A stretch of DNA of 64,000 nucleotides from Grifola frondosa (GCA_001683735.1 LUGG01000004.1:1798001-1862000); one strand, 5' to 3'; shown: positions 33,841 through 45,736, numbered from the stretch's first letter. Made by a program: numbers and translations. The notes: a model not told the origin generated them from the sequence alone.

Positions 33841-36238
33841 ATGAGCACCGTAGTCAACTTTAAGACGTTCACCCCCATGGACTATCCCTTCTCCCGGCAC
33901 TCCAACAGCGCCGGCGCGCCCCTCCCCCGCATACCCCGTCGGACACCCTCCTCTTCTTCCCGCATAGGCAACGTGGCCCAGGGCGTTGCTACCATCCAAA
34001 GCATCTTCTCCGCGCACCAGCCGCTTTTCACCAGCTCGCCCTCTACGCCTGCCAAGTCCACCCTGCTGCCCGCCGCGCTCGTTGTACAGCCCCCGACCCC
34101 ACCCAAAGCGGAGCCGGCCGCACATACCCTCGGCGAGCCCTCCGCGTCCAGCTCTTCGAGCTCGTCGGAGTCATACGTGCACATGCTCGCGCCCCGCGCA
34201 CGCCGCGTCCGCACGCCGAAAATGCAGCCTCTCCGTGCGCCAGGTGACTCGACGCCCACCCCCGCAGTGCTTGAGGCCCGCTCAATGCCTCCCACACGCG
34301 TCGCTTGGCCAGCGCAGGACAACTGTTCTCCACCTTCCGGCTCTGGCGGTGAGACCCCGCGCCAGGTGACGCCCCCAGGTCGCGAGCTGCTCAGCACCCC
34401 GCGCCCAGCGAGCGTGTCCCACCCGGAGGCGGCGCCGTTTTTGAGGAAGAAGTCGGGCGAACCGCTCAAGTCGTCGCTCAAGAGCCGGCGCGCCGCAGTG
34501 CGCGGGGACCTTTCGGTGGTCACAGGCACGCAGTCGAGCAAGAGCGAACCAAGCACGCCGACGCACATCAAGAGCGTGCATTTCGACGCGCAGCTGGAAC
34601 ACGTGAAGCTGTTCCTCGCGGAGCAGAAGCCCTTGGCGGTGTCGCGCGACGGGAGCCCCACCGACACGAGCGGGACCGAGAGCGATTTCCCCGAGTTCAT
34701 TTTCGGGAGGGAGAGGGAGGTGCAGAGAGGTGCGCTGGTGATGCGCGTGGTGAACATGCCTGCCGGAGCGCGCGAGGACGCGGACATTGCGCTGGAAGAG
34801 TTGGTGCTGTCGGCGGATGGGGACGAGCGCGCACGGGCGGGTGCGAGTGCGAAATCTCGCGTTCGAGAAGTGGGTCGCGGTGCGTTTCACCTTCGACTGG
34901 TGGCAGACGACGAGCGAAGTCACGGCGAAGTACACACACTCGGTGCAAGATGGCAAGTTCGACATGTTCGCGTTCTCGATACGTCTCAACGACATGCTGT
35001 CGCGGATCGAGGAGAAGACTATGTTTGTCGCGCTGCGCTACACCGTCGCGGGTCGCGAGATCTGGGACAACAATGACGGCCAGAACTACCAGGTCACCTT
35101 CTCGAGAGCGAAGCCTCAGCCTCGCGCGCGGCCTGCTAACGATCCCGGGTTCGCCTCGCTCAAGAGCAAGCTTGAGAAGGTCGTGCGGGGAGAGGAGACG
35201 GTGGGTGAATACATGACCCAGCAGTCGCACAAGTCATCGTCCGATAGCGGCGACCGTTTCACACTCGAGGCAAACACGTCACTCTCTGCACGTTACGACT
35301 TCGCTGCGTCCCTGCGTACCCCGTGGGCCGGCGCTCGCAACCCTGTCGGTGTGCACTCGCGGAACATCACGTATCCGAATGCACTACCGCACTTCCCGAA
35401 GCGCACCGCGCTCAGCGCACCTCCAAGCGCGACCAAGGCCTCCTTCGGCCCCCGCGAATAATGAGCCCCGATGAAGGCGCGCAGTCGCCTGCCTACTACG
35501 CTGGGTCCGACCTCGATGACACGCCCGTGCCCGTGCTCTCGCGCCGCCGCGGGCGGAACCACCAGCGTGGCTACTTCGACATCGGCATCGCGCATGACGC
35601 CGGTGTGCGCAAGACGCCAACGGGCTCGCCGCTCGCCGCCCAGCCTAATACGCGCTTCAATTCGCTGCCCGCTATGAACATGTCCCGCCTCTCCCCGTCC
35701 CCGACGAGAGGGGCAGCGCTGTCACCGGAGCCGGCGTGGTATGTGGAGCGCGGCGGAAGTGAGGAGTCGACGCCGTCGATCACGTCCACGTCCGAGTCGT
35801 CCCGTTCGTCATCCCCATCCAGCTCGCCCGTCGACGATCCTCTCATGTACAACTTTATGCGTGCTGTCACAGAAAGAGGGGAACGCAGCAGCCCAGTGGA
35901 GATGGACAATTATAACGTCTTCCTGAACAAGTGAGTATTTGCCTGCTGTTTGGTCGCGTTCGGCGCTGACGGGTCGTCCGCTTGCTAGGTTCTGCTTTTA
36001 CACTGGCTCGGACTCGATGCTCGACGTCCCGTCCGAAGCGATACACCGCTCTCACTCTGCGTCCAGCGTCGAGGAGCTCCTGTCCTCGCCCAATCCCAAT
36101 TACCATCTCTCCCCAGGCGAGACGCCCACGCGCTCGTCCAGCTTCGACGACGTCGTCTCCATAAGCGGGACGAGCACACCCACCACAAGCAGCATGGTCG
36201 ACTCCGAGTCGCCATCGCCGCTCCTCACTGCCCACTAG
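33841..36238 (+). CDS. Glycogen-targeting PP1 regulatory subunit (CBM21, Gac1/Pig1-like)
   Basis: Brings protein phosphatase 1 (Glc7) to glycogen to activate glycogen synthase. After a disordered Ser/Pro-rich N-terminus, residues 244-248 read KSVHF, a match to the RVxF docking motif for PP1. The CBM21 carbohydrate-binding domain follows at about 320-420: VRNLAFEKWVAVRFTFDWWQ, DMFAFSIRLNDM and ALRYTVAGREIWDNNDGQNY, with the aromatic residues that bind glycogen. The C-terminal half is again Ser-rich. Exons are 33841-35930 and 35989-36238. An extra G (run at 34819-34822) and a missing C (run at 35449-35453) shift the frame; corrected, 779 residues. ATG 33841 is the first in frame after the leader intron. 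Confidence 0.84.
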
Positions 36239-36346
36239 GTTTTCCTACCATCTCTCCTCCGCCCTACACAATGCCTGCGTTTGCGTTTGCGTTTCTAGTG
36301 CCATTATAGAGTGGCCTCCTGCCCGATACCTTAAGCATGCGGCAAT

Positions 36347-37148
36347 GCCCGTGCACATTAACCTGCATGATTCACGAGCGCACGTTACTGTATGATTACC
36401 GTCGGCGAGGAGGTTTTAGTTTCTGTCTGTTTATCTGTCTCTGTCTGTCCGTCCGTCTCCATTTCTATCCGTCTCAAAAGTTGCTTTACGACTGCCCTAC
36501 GCGGACCTTCTACGCCCGCGCATGATATTTATCCAATTATACACTCATCAGTTTATAGCACACACTACTCCCGATTACTCTCTGGGTTTCCCTTTTTCTG
36601 TTCCTCTCTTTTCTTTTCCTCTGTCTCTTGTCTGTGTCTAGCCTATGGACTTGTCTCTTCTTTTCTGGTCGTTACGAGCCATGGCCTCGATGTGTACTGT
36701 AGTATCTGCTCTTCGGCCAGCATTTTTTTTTCCCGTCATGTCTTGAGTTCCGCAATCATGTCTTGGCTGAGCTGAATGGCTCGCTCCTCAATGGTCTGAA
36801 CTTGAGATCCCGATACTACTACTGTCTGGCGGTCAACTCGTTTGTTTTGGTGCGTGACAACAGAACGCGTCGTGTCACGCGTCTCATATGTTGCCGATAC
36901 CATGGTCCACTGTACAAAATCGAACTTGAATCTACAACGAACGACCGAGATGAAACAATATTGCAAGATTCCACGCGTTTTCGAGCCTGGAAATAGGGCG
37001 AAGTTGGACACGGACATGGAAACGTTTATGCAGACAAACGATCGACGGACCGACGGAGTACTTAAGTATCACGGCTCGTAGAGAGGGGGATATCACCGTG
37101 GATTTGGCATAAATAAGTCAATAACGCGTGAAGTGCGGACAGTGCGGT
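36347..37148 (+). repeat. Diverged direct repeat, copy A
   Basis: Matches copy B over nearly its whole length in the same order. Shared blocks include ACGACTGCCCTAC, GCATGATATTTATCCAA, GAGCTGAATGGCTCGC, GTGCGTGACAACA followed by ACGCGTC blocks, and GTGGATTTGG near the end. Copy A is about 200 bp longer, with extra sequence between blocks. No recognisable protein and no terminal inverted repeats. Confidence 0.75.
36418..36470. repeat. CTGT/CCGT-rich simple sequence
   Basis: A degenerate tetranucleotide run (CTGTCTGT, CTGTCCGTCCGTC) lies inside repeat copy A and is absent from copy B. It may be a microsatellite expanded after duplication. Confidence 0.5.
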
Positions 37149-37962
37149 TTCCGTCGTTCGGAGGATAGTGACGTTCTGAGGCGCTGGATTTTCCAAAGCT
37201 AGACAATGGGCGTTCCAGGTTTCGAGACGATCTAGGTTTCAAGCTTCAGAAATTCTCACTTCGGTGTTAAGAGGTATCTACGGACTCGGGCGGATTAACC
37301 AAGGGCTGCTAATAGTAGACTATGGAATCACAAGTACTCTAGGCTAGGTTCGATGGCGGGCCCAAGAGCAGAGCGTTAAATTACCATCACGTAGATATGC
37401 AATACAGAAATAATATTTGCATGTTGAACTCGAACCTTCTCGTCCTCTTATCGTCGGCTTTCTGCATCACAACTCATTTAGAACGGCAGCTGTATCCAGC
37501 TGTATCCGCACAAAATTATGAGCCCGCTCTGCAGCATGGCTGATAATATAAGGCGACCTCCACTTCTTCCAGCCAGCCATCACGAAACTAACGGCGCAAA
37601 ATGTCCGAAGGCCCCCACTCGTGCGTGAACGTTTGAACTCCCGACGTTTTCTGAGGCTCGGTGCAACTCGATTGATGACAGTGCAGTCCAGCTGGATCCT
37701 GCGTGCACGGAGGTTGGTTCTGGGTACCGCTAATATCAGAGTCTTGGCAGAACTTCTATCCTAGATTCTATATGGGTCCGTGCGTCCTCGCCGGATCCCT
37801 TGAACGAATCCTATGGTCGTTTTTTCGGTGAAGTTACCACCCACGGCCATCCTGGCCGCGACGCATGTTCGCTATGTCTGGAGCTCGCCCCGCCTTTAGT
37901 TTCCGCGGCACATCAGCCGTTATGGGACCCTCCATCTTCGGAATCTCGCCATACGCTGAGGG

Positions 37963-37968
37963 TATAAA
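37963..37968 (+). promoter_or_regulatory. TATA box of the first cerato-platanin gene
   Basis: TATAAA within GGTATAAAGACCGCAACGCC, 78 bp before the start codon. The second cerato-platanin gene has the same block with CATAAA instead of TATAAA at the same place, which supports it as the core promoter. Confidence 0.7.
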
Positions 37969-38040
37969 GACCGCAACGCCTGGTATCTACCTCTCAGCAG
38001 AACAACGCCGCAAGCCCGTTCACTCAATCACTAAAGCATC

Positions 38041-38478
38041 ATGCAGTTCAAGGCTCTTCTCTTCTCCACCATCGCCCTCTTCCTCCCCGCCGCATTCGCG
38101 CAAGTTATACCCGTCAGCGTCTCCTACGATCAGATTTATGATGTCGCCTCTACGCCTCTCACCGAAGTTGCTTGCTCCAACGGCCCTAACGGCATGCTCA
38201 CCAAGGGCTACACGACTTTCGGGACTCTCCCGATCTTCCCGTGGATTGGCGGTGCTCAGGCAATTACGGGATGGGACTCCCCGGAGTGTGGGTCGTGCTG
38301 GACGTTGCGCTACGAAGGCACCAGCATCGACATCCTCGCGATCGACTACACCGCAAACGGTTTCAACATTGCATTGGAGGCGATGAATCTGTTGACGAGC
38401 GGCCAGGCCGTGTTCTTAGGCAGGGTGAATGCCACGGCGGAGCAGGTTGATGCCACTAATTGTGGAATCGGACTTTGA
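38041..38478 (+). CDS. Cerato-platanin family secreted protein (copy 1)
   Basis: Small secreted cysteine-rich protein of the fungal cell wall and surface; relatives bind chitin oligomers, loosen cellulose and can elicit plant defence. The 145-residue single-exon product starts with a signal peptide (FKALLFSTIALFLPAAFAQ) and has the VSVSYDQIYD motif near the mature N-terminus. It has four cysteines in the family pattern (EVACS, PECGSCW, TNCG) and the core DILAIDYTANGFNIALEAMN. The 3' UTR holds a likely intron also present in copy 2. Intact. It lies between the two copies of the direct repeat. Confidence 0.92.
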   Translation: MQFKALLFSTIALFLPAAFAQVIPVSVSYDQIYDVASTPLTEVACSNGPNGMLTKGYTTFGTLPIFPWIGGAQAITGWDSPECGSCWTLRYEGTSIDILAIDYTANGFNIALEAMNLLTSGQAVFLGRVNATAEQVDATNCGIGL

Positions 38479-38720
38479 CCGTTAGTGCCCATCTGTTTTC
38501 CTGCGTTACGTTTCTCACTGACGTTGCTGTGTGATTGTAGATGGACGCTCTCGTCGTTCGCTCGGGTAGGAGTGGACTTTGGGATATCGCTATGCATCAC
38601 GTCGCGTACGGACTCTCATGGTGAACAATGATTGCAGTCTATGAATTTGTACAATAAATACATACCGGAGAGCTCAAGTTTGTTATCAAGGAATTAGGTT
38701 GCGTGTCAGTTACCTGCGAT

Positions 38721-39322
38721 GTCCGTGCGTATTAACCTGCGTCGAGTCAGGTCTCTATCAAAAGTTTACGACTGCCCTACACGGCCATTTCGCGCCGACG
38801 CATGATATTTATCCAACTATACACTCGTCAATATAAAACGGATACCACATCTCCCTTTTTTTGGCTGTTACGAGCCCATAGCTCGATGTACTGTCTAGTA
38901 TCAGCATCTGTTCCGCCCTTAATATCTCAGCCGAGCTGAATGGCTCGCCTTTCAATTGCAAGTTCACCGCGGGCGGGACGGGAATCACCGCGATGCTGGG
39001 GTATGTGCGTGACAACAAAACGCGTCGCGTCACGCGTCTCATTAGCGCGTCTCACGTCTCGCAACACACGACTTTGGAGGATACCCATGATTATAACTCT
39101 ACGAAATTGAATCCAAATCTACAACGAAAGACCAAATAAAACCATAGTGCAAGATTCTACGCGTTTCAAGCATGGATACAGGACGAAGCTAGATACGGAC
39201 ACGGAAAAAACCATGCAGACAGTGAAGGACTAACGGACAGACAGAATATTACGGCGCACGAAGGACGCGCGCCGTGGATTTGGAATAAGTAAAATAATAT
39301 GTGAAGTACGGACACTGCGGTG
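38721..39322 (+). repeat. Diverged direct repeat, copy B
   Basis: Begins GTCCGTGCGTATTAACCTGC (copy A: GCCCGTGCACATTAACCTGC) and ends near AAGTACGGACACTGCGG (copy A: AAGTGCGGACAGTGCGG). It lies between cerato-platanin copy 1 and the 3' end of the kinase gene, in the same orientation as copy A, 2.4 kb away. Confidence 0.75.
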
Positions 39323-39523
39323 CTAACATAGCGCGAACGGAAGGACGATTTAATGTGACAACAACAGGTGTGGAATAAAAAAATATGTTACGCTCCGCCT
39401 TCTATCCTCGTCTCGAATTTGTCGTAGTGTGAATGAATGCATGTAATGTGGGTGATGCAGGATGTGGCAGCTGTACAGGGTATGCGATGCTCGCGCCGGC
39501 GGTTTCCGTTGATTGAGGCGAGG

Positions 39524-41732
39524 TCAGTGTTCTTGGCGCGCGACGCTCCCAGGGCCAATATCGTGGCTGTCGACGAGGAGACCGTCGTCGTCCACGTCTA
39601 CAGATAACACGTCTTCTGCCTCGGGCTGCCAGTCGGCATCCGCAGCATCAGCCGCAACGTCTACAGGAGGGGGAACGTCTTCGGGAGGAGGCGGCAGCGC
39701 AGGGGCGCCCTCACCGCATCCACTCGTCCTCCCAGAGGTCGATCAGCTTCGACCGCTTGTGCGGGTCCCGGACAAGCAGACGGCCGACAATCCTCCGTAT
39801 GCCTTCGCTGCGCGCGAGCGCAGGCTCGTCCGGCCATGCGTATTCGCCCTTCGCGATGCGCACGAGCAGCGCCTTCCGTTCGCCGCGTCGGCGGTGCTGT
39901 GCCTCGTAATCCGCCGCCTCCTCGTGGTGCGCGACGTGCGCGCGAGGCGGGTCGAACGGGAGGCGGCGCGTCGCGAGAGCGTAGAGCACGATGCCACACG
40001 CCCATGCATCCGTCTCGCGCCCGTCGTATTTGCGCCCGGTCACGAGCTCTGGCGCGGCGTATGACTCGGACCCGCAGAGCGTCGTGAGGAGGGTTGGGCA
40101 GGGTCGATGAAACGCGAGAGCCCGAAATCGGTCAGTTTTATGAGGGAGGAATGTGGGAGGGGGGTGCAGAAGGGGTCTGCGGTCAGAAGAATGTCTGGGG
40201 TGCGCAGTCAATTGGGAGATGCAGAAATATAACTAAGAATATCACGCACTTTCGAGCTTGATGTCACGGTGGACCAAGCCCACACCGTGCATCCAACCTA
40301 CGGCTTTGCAAAGCTCGCCCCATATTCTTCTTAGTAGCGGCTCGGTCAGGCGCGCATGGCTTTCTGCGGAGTCGATTAGGTCGAACAACTCGCCACCTCC
40401 AACGTGTTCCATCACTAGACAGTGGTGAGACGGAGTGCTGAAGGAATGTAGATATGATACAATGGATGGGTGCGATATATGCTAGAATACGGGTCAGTTT
40501 GCGGGATAGAAAAATGCTCGTTCTGGTAACTTACCCGCAAGACTTCAGCCTCACGCACAAAACTAACCCGTGTCCGCTCATTTTCTTCGCACAGTGAACG
40601 TTCTGTCATCTTGACTGCAACCAACCTTCCCTCTCCCTTCCCCTCCCTCCTTTCCCGCCCGTCCTGCGCGCTGTTCGCAGCGGCAGTCAGAAACAAACTC
40701 GCGTCACTCTGCGTTCTGTCCTCCTGAGACAGCCCAACCTTCTTCCCTTTCCCGTTCCTTTCAACTTTCCGCAACGGCCGTGTGCCCTCTAACCTTCGTG
40801 ACCGGCCCCGTCTTTCACTCTTACTTCGCAACAGACTAGACTTGCGCGACAGCTCCAGCGCACCAAGTTGGCCCTTGGTGTCACGCGCAAGCCACACGCT
40901 GCTGAACGCACCTTGGCCAAGCGCACGGACTAACTCGAGCGTGAGCGACGAGCTTGATATCGTCATACCAGGCGCTAACACAGTTTGTGTATGCTCCGGC
41001 TCGAGCGCCGCAGGAAGCGGCTGCACCGGAAGGGCTTCGAGATGAGGAGTAGAGACGTGGCTTGCAGGCACAGGCGTGACTTCGGCCGTGCTCGGACCTG
41101 GGGAATCCGCAGTGTCATCGACCGGTGAAGTCGTCAGCGAGCCGCCATACGCAGTCACACCGTGGTAGGCGTGTGGGCGGTTCGTGGTGTCGAGGTGAAA
41201 AAGTCCCGCCGCACGCTAGAGGATGCATCGTGCTCTGTACTGTAGCGTGAGCGCGAGGGGAAGAAACGTGAGAGGGGTGGAGAATGTGGCGGATGGCCGG
41301 AGGAGAGCTGGAGCTGTCCCGAGAACCAGACGCGCTATTGGGGAAAGAGCGGACGCTTGGCGGTGGAGTGGGTAGGAGAGACGGGCCGAAGAAGTCCGCG
41401 TTGAGGGAGCGTGGAGGCTCTCGCTGCTCGACTTTCGGAGTATCCTCGGTGCTGAACTCCGACGTCGTCGATGCCTCCGACTTCACGGACGGAGACCGTT
41501 TCGGCGGGTTGGGTGGCGGAAGGGGCGTCGAGTCGGAGAAAGGCGAGGCGAAGAATGCGTTCGTCCTGCTCTCGCTCGCTCCAACTGGAGAAGCTGGGGA
41601 CGGTAGAGGAGATGGAATCGAGCCAGAAGACGATATTGAGGATGTGGATGTGAGCACGCTCAGATGAGATGAGCGTGTCGAGGAACTGGAGGAAGGCGAC
41701 GGGCTGAGGTGAAAGCTCCAGCTATCAATCAT
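39524..41732 (-). CDS. Serine/threonine protein kinase with long kinase-loop insert
   Basis: After a Ser/Pro-rich N-terminus the kinase domain shows the glycine loop GQGAFSSVWLARD, then a basic insert of about 85 residues before the catalytic lysine in VAVKMTE. It continues with VHRDIKLENILL (catalytic loop, spanning an intron), TDFGLSRF (Mg2+ site), YAAPELVTGRKYDGRETDAW (activation-segment end and helix F) and CGIVLYALATRRLPFDP. All catalytic residues are present. Exons are 41732-40535, 40481-40250 and 40194 to about 39524. One-base losses near 41270 and 40091 and others break the frame. As given, the frame stops at 39711; an acidic tail in another frame runs on to a stop at 39524. The substrate is unknown; the motifs fit the CAMK-like group. 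Confidence 0.75.
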
Positions 41733-42380
41733 TGTCGGATGGCCGTCAAAAGGTCGCAGACAATATATTAGTGATGGTAAAGACCAAGAAAAAGGTCAAG
41801 GTTCCTTTCTCTCCCTGACACGGAGACATTTATCAGGAGGCGGAACCAAACGCTGACAGATCCGTACCGTAACTCACCGGTCAGAAAGGAGGCTCGCTGC
41901 CGTGACTTGCTAGGTCCGTTAAGCTGTCTGCACGTTCAAAAGACATGAAACATCGCAAAGCAAGGTCAGCAGAATATTGGTGGGCAACGTCGTGATGGAC
42001 GGAGTCAGAGGGGCGAAATATTTCGGAGCACAATGTCAACGTCGTCCAGATAAGATAATTCATCAACCTAATAAGGTACTTATCTAACCTTAGTTCCTGA
42101 TAACAAACTCGTATTTTCCGATAGGGCACTCAGCGAAATTCGGATGTATTTTTTGTACAAAGTTATAAATTCTGATCATTGTCGTGCTAGTCCATACGTT
42201 CATCATTAGAATCCGTATGCGATGATGCAGCACAACATTGCCAAGGTCCAGTCGTGAAAAGTCCTGACAACATGCCTCTACCGCTAAACCGCCCCGTGCG
42301 AGTGAACGAAGGGAACACCTACAATCACACAGCGACGTCAGTGAGACACTTCATGCAGGAGAACAGATAGGCACTACCGG

Positions 42381-42809
42381 TCAGAGCCCACACGTCGCAG
42401 CAGTAGTCTGCTCTGCCGTGGCATTCACCCTGCCCAAGAACACCCCCTGGTTGTCCGTCAACACATTCATCGCTTCCAATGCAATGTTGAACCCGTTTGC
42501 AGTTGTGTCGATCGCGAGCACGTGGATGCTATTGCCGTTGAAGCTCAACGTCCAGCATGTCCCACAGTTCGGGGAGTCGAATCCCGCAACGGCTTGGGCA
42601 CCGCCGATGAACGGGAAGTCCGGGAGAGACCCGAAAGTCGTGAAGCCCTTGGAAAGCAGCCCGTTAGGGCCGTCGGAGCAAGCAACTTCGGCGAGGGACG
42701 TGGAGGCGGTGTCGTATGTTTGATCGTAGGAGACGCTGACAGTAGTTTGAGCGAATGCGGTGGAGAGGAAGAGGGCGACGGTGGAAAAAAGAAGCGTCTT
42801 GAACTGCAT
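42381..42809 (-). CDS. Cerato-platanin family secreted protein (copy 2)
   Basis: Paralog of copy 1 in opposite orientation, 142 residues, single exon. Signal peptide FKTLLFSTVALFLSTAFAQ, then VSVSYDQTYD, four family cysteines (EVACS, PNCGTCW, ATCG), and HVLAIDTTANGFNIALEAMN, identical to copy 1 over most of this core. Predicted to be secreted to the cell wall. The promoter region and the 3'-UTR intron are also similar to copy 1. Intact. Confidence 0.92.
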   Translation of the reverse strand: MQFKTLLFSTVALFLSTAFAQTTVSVSYDQTYDTASTSLAEVACSDGPNGLLSKGFTTFGSLPDFPFIGGAQAVAGFDSPNCGTCWTLSFNGNSIHVLAIDTTANGFNIALEAMNVLTDNQGVFLGRVNATAEQTTAATCGL

Positions 42810-43682
42810 GATGTTCTAGCGATTGGGCAAACAGCTTGTGGTGCTGTTGTGCTGGGGGATAGACACCAGGCGTCGCGGTCTTTATGCCCTCAGCGTATGG
42901 TGAGATTTGGGGACTTTGCGAAGATCAGGAGTCCCATGACGGCGAATACGCCATGGAAGTTCGGGTGGGCCAAGACAGGTCGAGCTCCAGGGCGGAAGCG
43001 CCCTCATGGTGGAATTAATGGTCGGTAAAATCGATGTCATCCACCGAAATGCGACCGCAAGGATTCGTTCAGAGAATCTAGCGAAGACGCGTGAACCCAT
43101 GAATTAGAAGTTCTGCCACGGCAATTATTAGAACCAATACTCGTGCACACGTCAACAATTATTGACGACTACGAATGATCCAGCTCACAACAAGAACTGT
43201 CATCGATCCAGTTGCGACCCAGTACTTCAGAGCGTCAGGAGTTTACGCACGAATGGGCCAGGACAAGGGCCGTCGGACATTTTGCGCCGTTAGTCGGGTT
43301 CGAAGAAGTGGATGCCGCCTTCTATTATCCTGCATCATGCTGCAGAACGGTCTGATGATCTTGTGCGACCACAGCTGCCATTCCACAGGGGTTGTGATGC
43401 ACGAAGATGACTAGCGGGAGGAAAGCAGCACGACGTTGACGAGAACGTGCAATTGCTTACGTTATATTATATGCGTTATTTTTTCTTGTCTACATAATAA
43501 TAATTCATTAAACACTCTTTCATCTTGGACCGTTGCATTGCCGTTGCATGTAGGCGGTTCAATCATCTGTTAGCAGCTCCTGGCGAATCTTTATCTGCGC
43601 AAATACTTCTTAACGGAGTAACTGAGAACTTTGTGAAGCTCGAAGCTCGGACTGACTCTCTCTTTCAAAACTTGTCTGAAAG
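42810..43682. other. Divergent region between cerato-platanin copy 2 and PFS2
   Basis: Holds the copy 2 promoter (CATAAA box at 42881-42886 on the minus strand, in the same setting as copy 1's TATA box) and the PFS2 promoter. No gene is seen. Confidence 0.4.
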
Positions 43683-45736
43683 ATGTCCAGCTCCAATCCG
43701 CTACCTATACTACTGCCTCTGAACGCTATTCCTCCACCAGATGCCGGAAGAATCGGCTGGACTTCCAGACGGGACCTTTCTGTGCCAAATTTACCACCAG
43801 TTGAGGACGCCAGCACTCAGCAACAAGATATAGCAAGACAGCTTGTTGACGGCAAGTCCTTGAAGAAAGTCAGACCGAGGCGAACAGTCGACTACGGGGG
43901 AGGGCTCGGAAGATGGGCTTTAGTGAGCTTTCTGTAATTCTCGGTGACTTTTGTTTTTTGAAGCCTGGCGATGCAGCTGCGAAGATTGCGTCCGAACTCC
44001 ACATATGTACCTCATCTGAGGCCGGCCCCTCCATATATCATCGATGTACGGTGGAACCTTAGGAGTGTATACAGTACATTTACTCAATGTAATATGCAAT
44101 TCAGCTTCTCCCTCCGAAGGCATACCCGGACAATGCGTCAACATCATTATGCACCAAGTTCGTGCATACTTCAACCAACAAAATAAGATGTCCCGTAAAT
44201 TGCGTCACGGTCAGTAGCTCATCCAGTCTGTCCCGAGCGTGCCTCTCTTCCAGAATTGAGCGCCAGCCATTCTACAGTGGACCCCAGAAGGACGGCGAAT
44301 CTTGACAGGCTCAACCAGCGGTGAATTTACCCTCTGGAACGGCCTCACCTTCAACTTCGAGACGATCCTGCAGGCGCATGACACTGCCGTGCGGGCATTC
44401 CAATTTACACATTCCGGCGCATATCTTGCGTCTGCGGACCAGAGTGGCATCATCAAGTACTTCCAGCCCAATATGAACAACTTGACCGCGTGGACAGGCC
44501 ACCGCGAAGCTATCCGTGGCCTGAGTTTTAGTCCGGATGATGGAAGATTTGCCACTGCCAGTGACGATTCTACCATCCGCATTTGGTCTTTTGAGGAGAG
44601 TCGAGGAGAGCGGACGTTGACAGGTATGCAGTCCAAATTTCTGACGCGATGGACATGCTTAAAAATCCATGATAGGACATGGATGGGATGTCAAGTGTGT
44701 TGAATGGCACCCAACAAAGGGTCTGCTTGTTTCAGGAAGCAAAGATAATATGATAAAGTTCTGGGACCCGCGGACAGGAACCGTGCTGTCGACGTTGTAA
44801 GTTTGATCGTCGTAACCTTCGCCCGTACGGTTCAATATTGAATAAGCCGCCAGACACTATCACAAAAACACCGTCCAGGCACTCGCATGGTCACCCAATG
44901 GCAACCTCGTCGCAAGTGCATCTCGAGATCAGACTGTTCGTGTGTTCGACATCCGTGCGATGAAAGAGCTCCGTCTATTAAAAGGTCATAAGAAGGAAGT
45001 TTGCTGTATGTACATCTTTCCATCATTGTTTCACATCGAACTGATATTGTTTTCTCAAGCCATCGCATGGCACCCCTTCCACCCGCTGCTTGTCTCTGGC
45101 GGCTCAGAAGGCGCCATTCTCCACTGGGATCTCTCATCTTCGACAGAGCCAGAGGTTACTCAGTCCGCCTCGCACCAGCCAGGACCGCGCGCCACGCTCT
45201 CACAAGCGCACGACTCGAACGTGTGGTCCCTTGCGTATCACCCGCTGGGGCACCTCCTCGTGAGCGCATCAAACGACCACACGACACGCTTCTGGTGCCG
45301 CGAGCGGCCGGGCGACGCGGCCTCCGTGTTCTCCGGCGGAGGCGAGAAGCCGCCGGAGGTCACCGACATGGCGGGCCAGGAGGAGGACGAGGAGGCGATG
45401 GTGCCTGGAATCGGGTTTGGCGGGGGAGCTGGCGGAGGTGGGGGATGGTGGGGGAAAGATGAGGATGGCGGAGAGGGCGCGGGTGCGATACAGCAGTCGA
45501 ACTCATACGACAGCCGACATTCCTCGTATGCTCAACGAGATATGAATGATGATTTCATCCCGGGGATCGGTTCATTCGACGGCCCGAGCTCTGGTCCAGT
45601 TGCTGGCAGGCAGAGTGGACCGCTCCCCTCACAGGAAGATATGTTCGGTTCTGGTGATGGTGAAGAGTGGGGAAGAGGGGGCCGTGGAGGAGGGCGCAAT
45701 AGATGGGGTCCACCGGGGAGACGTGGCAGGTACTAG
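43683..45736 (+). CDS. PFS2: Cleavage and polyadenylation factor WD40 subunit Pfs2 (WDR33 ortholog)
   Basis: Pfs2/WDR33 is a WD40 scaffold of the nuclear cleavage and polyadenylation factor that helps recognise the poly(A) signal of pre-mRNA. Seven exons (43683-43922, 43977-44045, 44105-44209, 44278-44623, 44676-44796, 44854-45005, 45060-45736) sum to 1710 nt and 569 residues without any frameshift. Seen: [30 protein letters not shown], the Pfs2 lead-in [20 protein letters not shown] and repeat cores such as [37 protein letters not shown] and [15 protein letters not shown]. The C-terminus is acidic, then Gly/Arg-rich ([13 protein letters not shown]), a likely RNA-binding tail. Confidence 0.92.

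Larger units (their letters stand above)
36239..38040. other. Intergenic region holding repeat copy A and the first cerato-platanin promoter
   Basis: Carries a pyrimidine/CTGT-rich simple stretch (about 36418-36470), the first copy of a direct repeat (36347-37148) and, at its right end, the promoter of the first cerato-platanin gene. No supported gene. Confidence 0.45.

Noticed and set aside
33882..34787. 301-codon minus-strand frame
   Set aside because: Antisense to the Ser/Pro-rich part of the CBM21 gene, which has the recognisable PP1-docking and carbohydrate-binding motifs. The antisense product is low-complexity.
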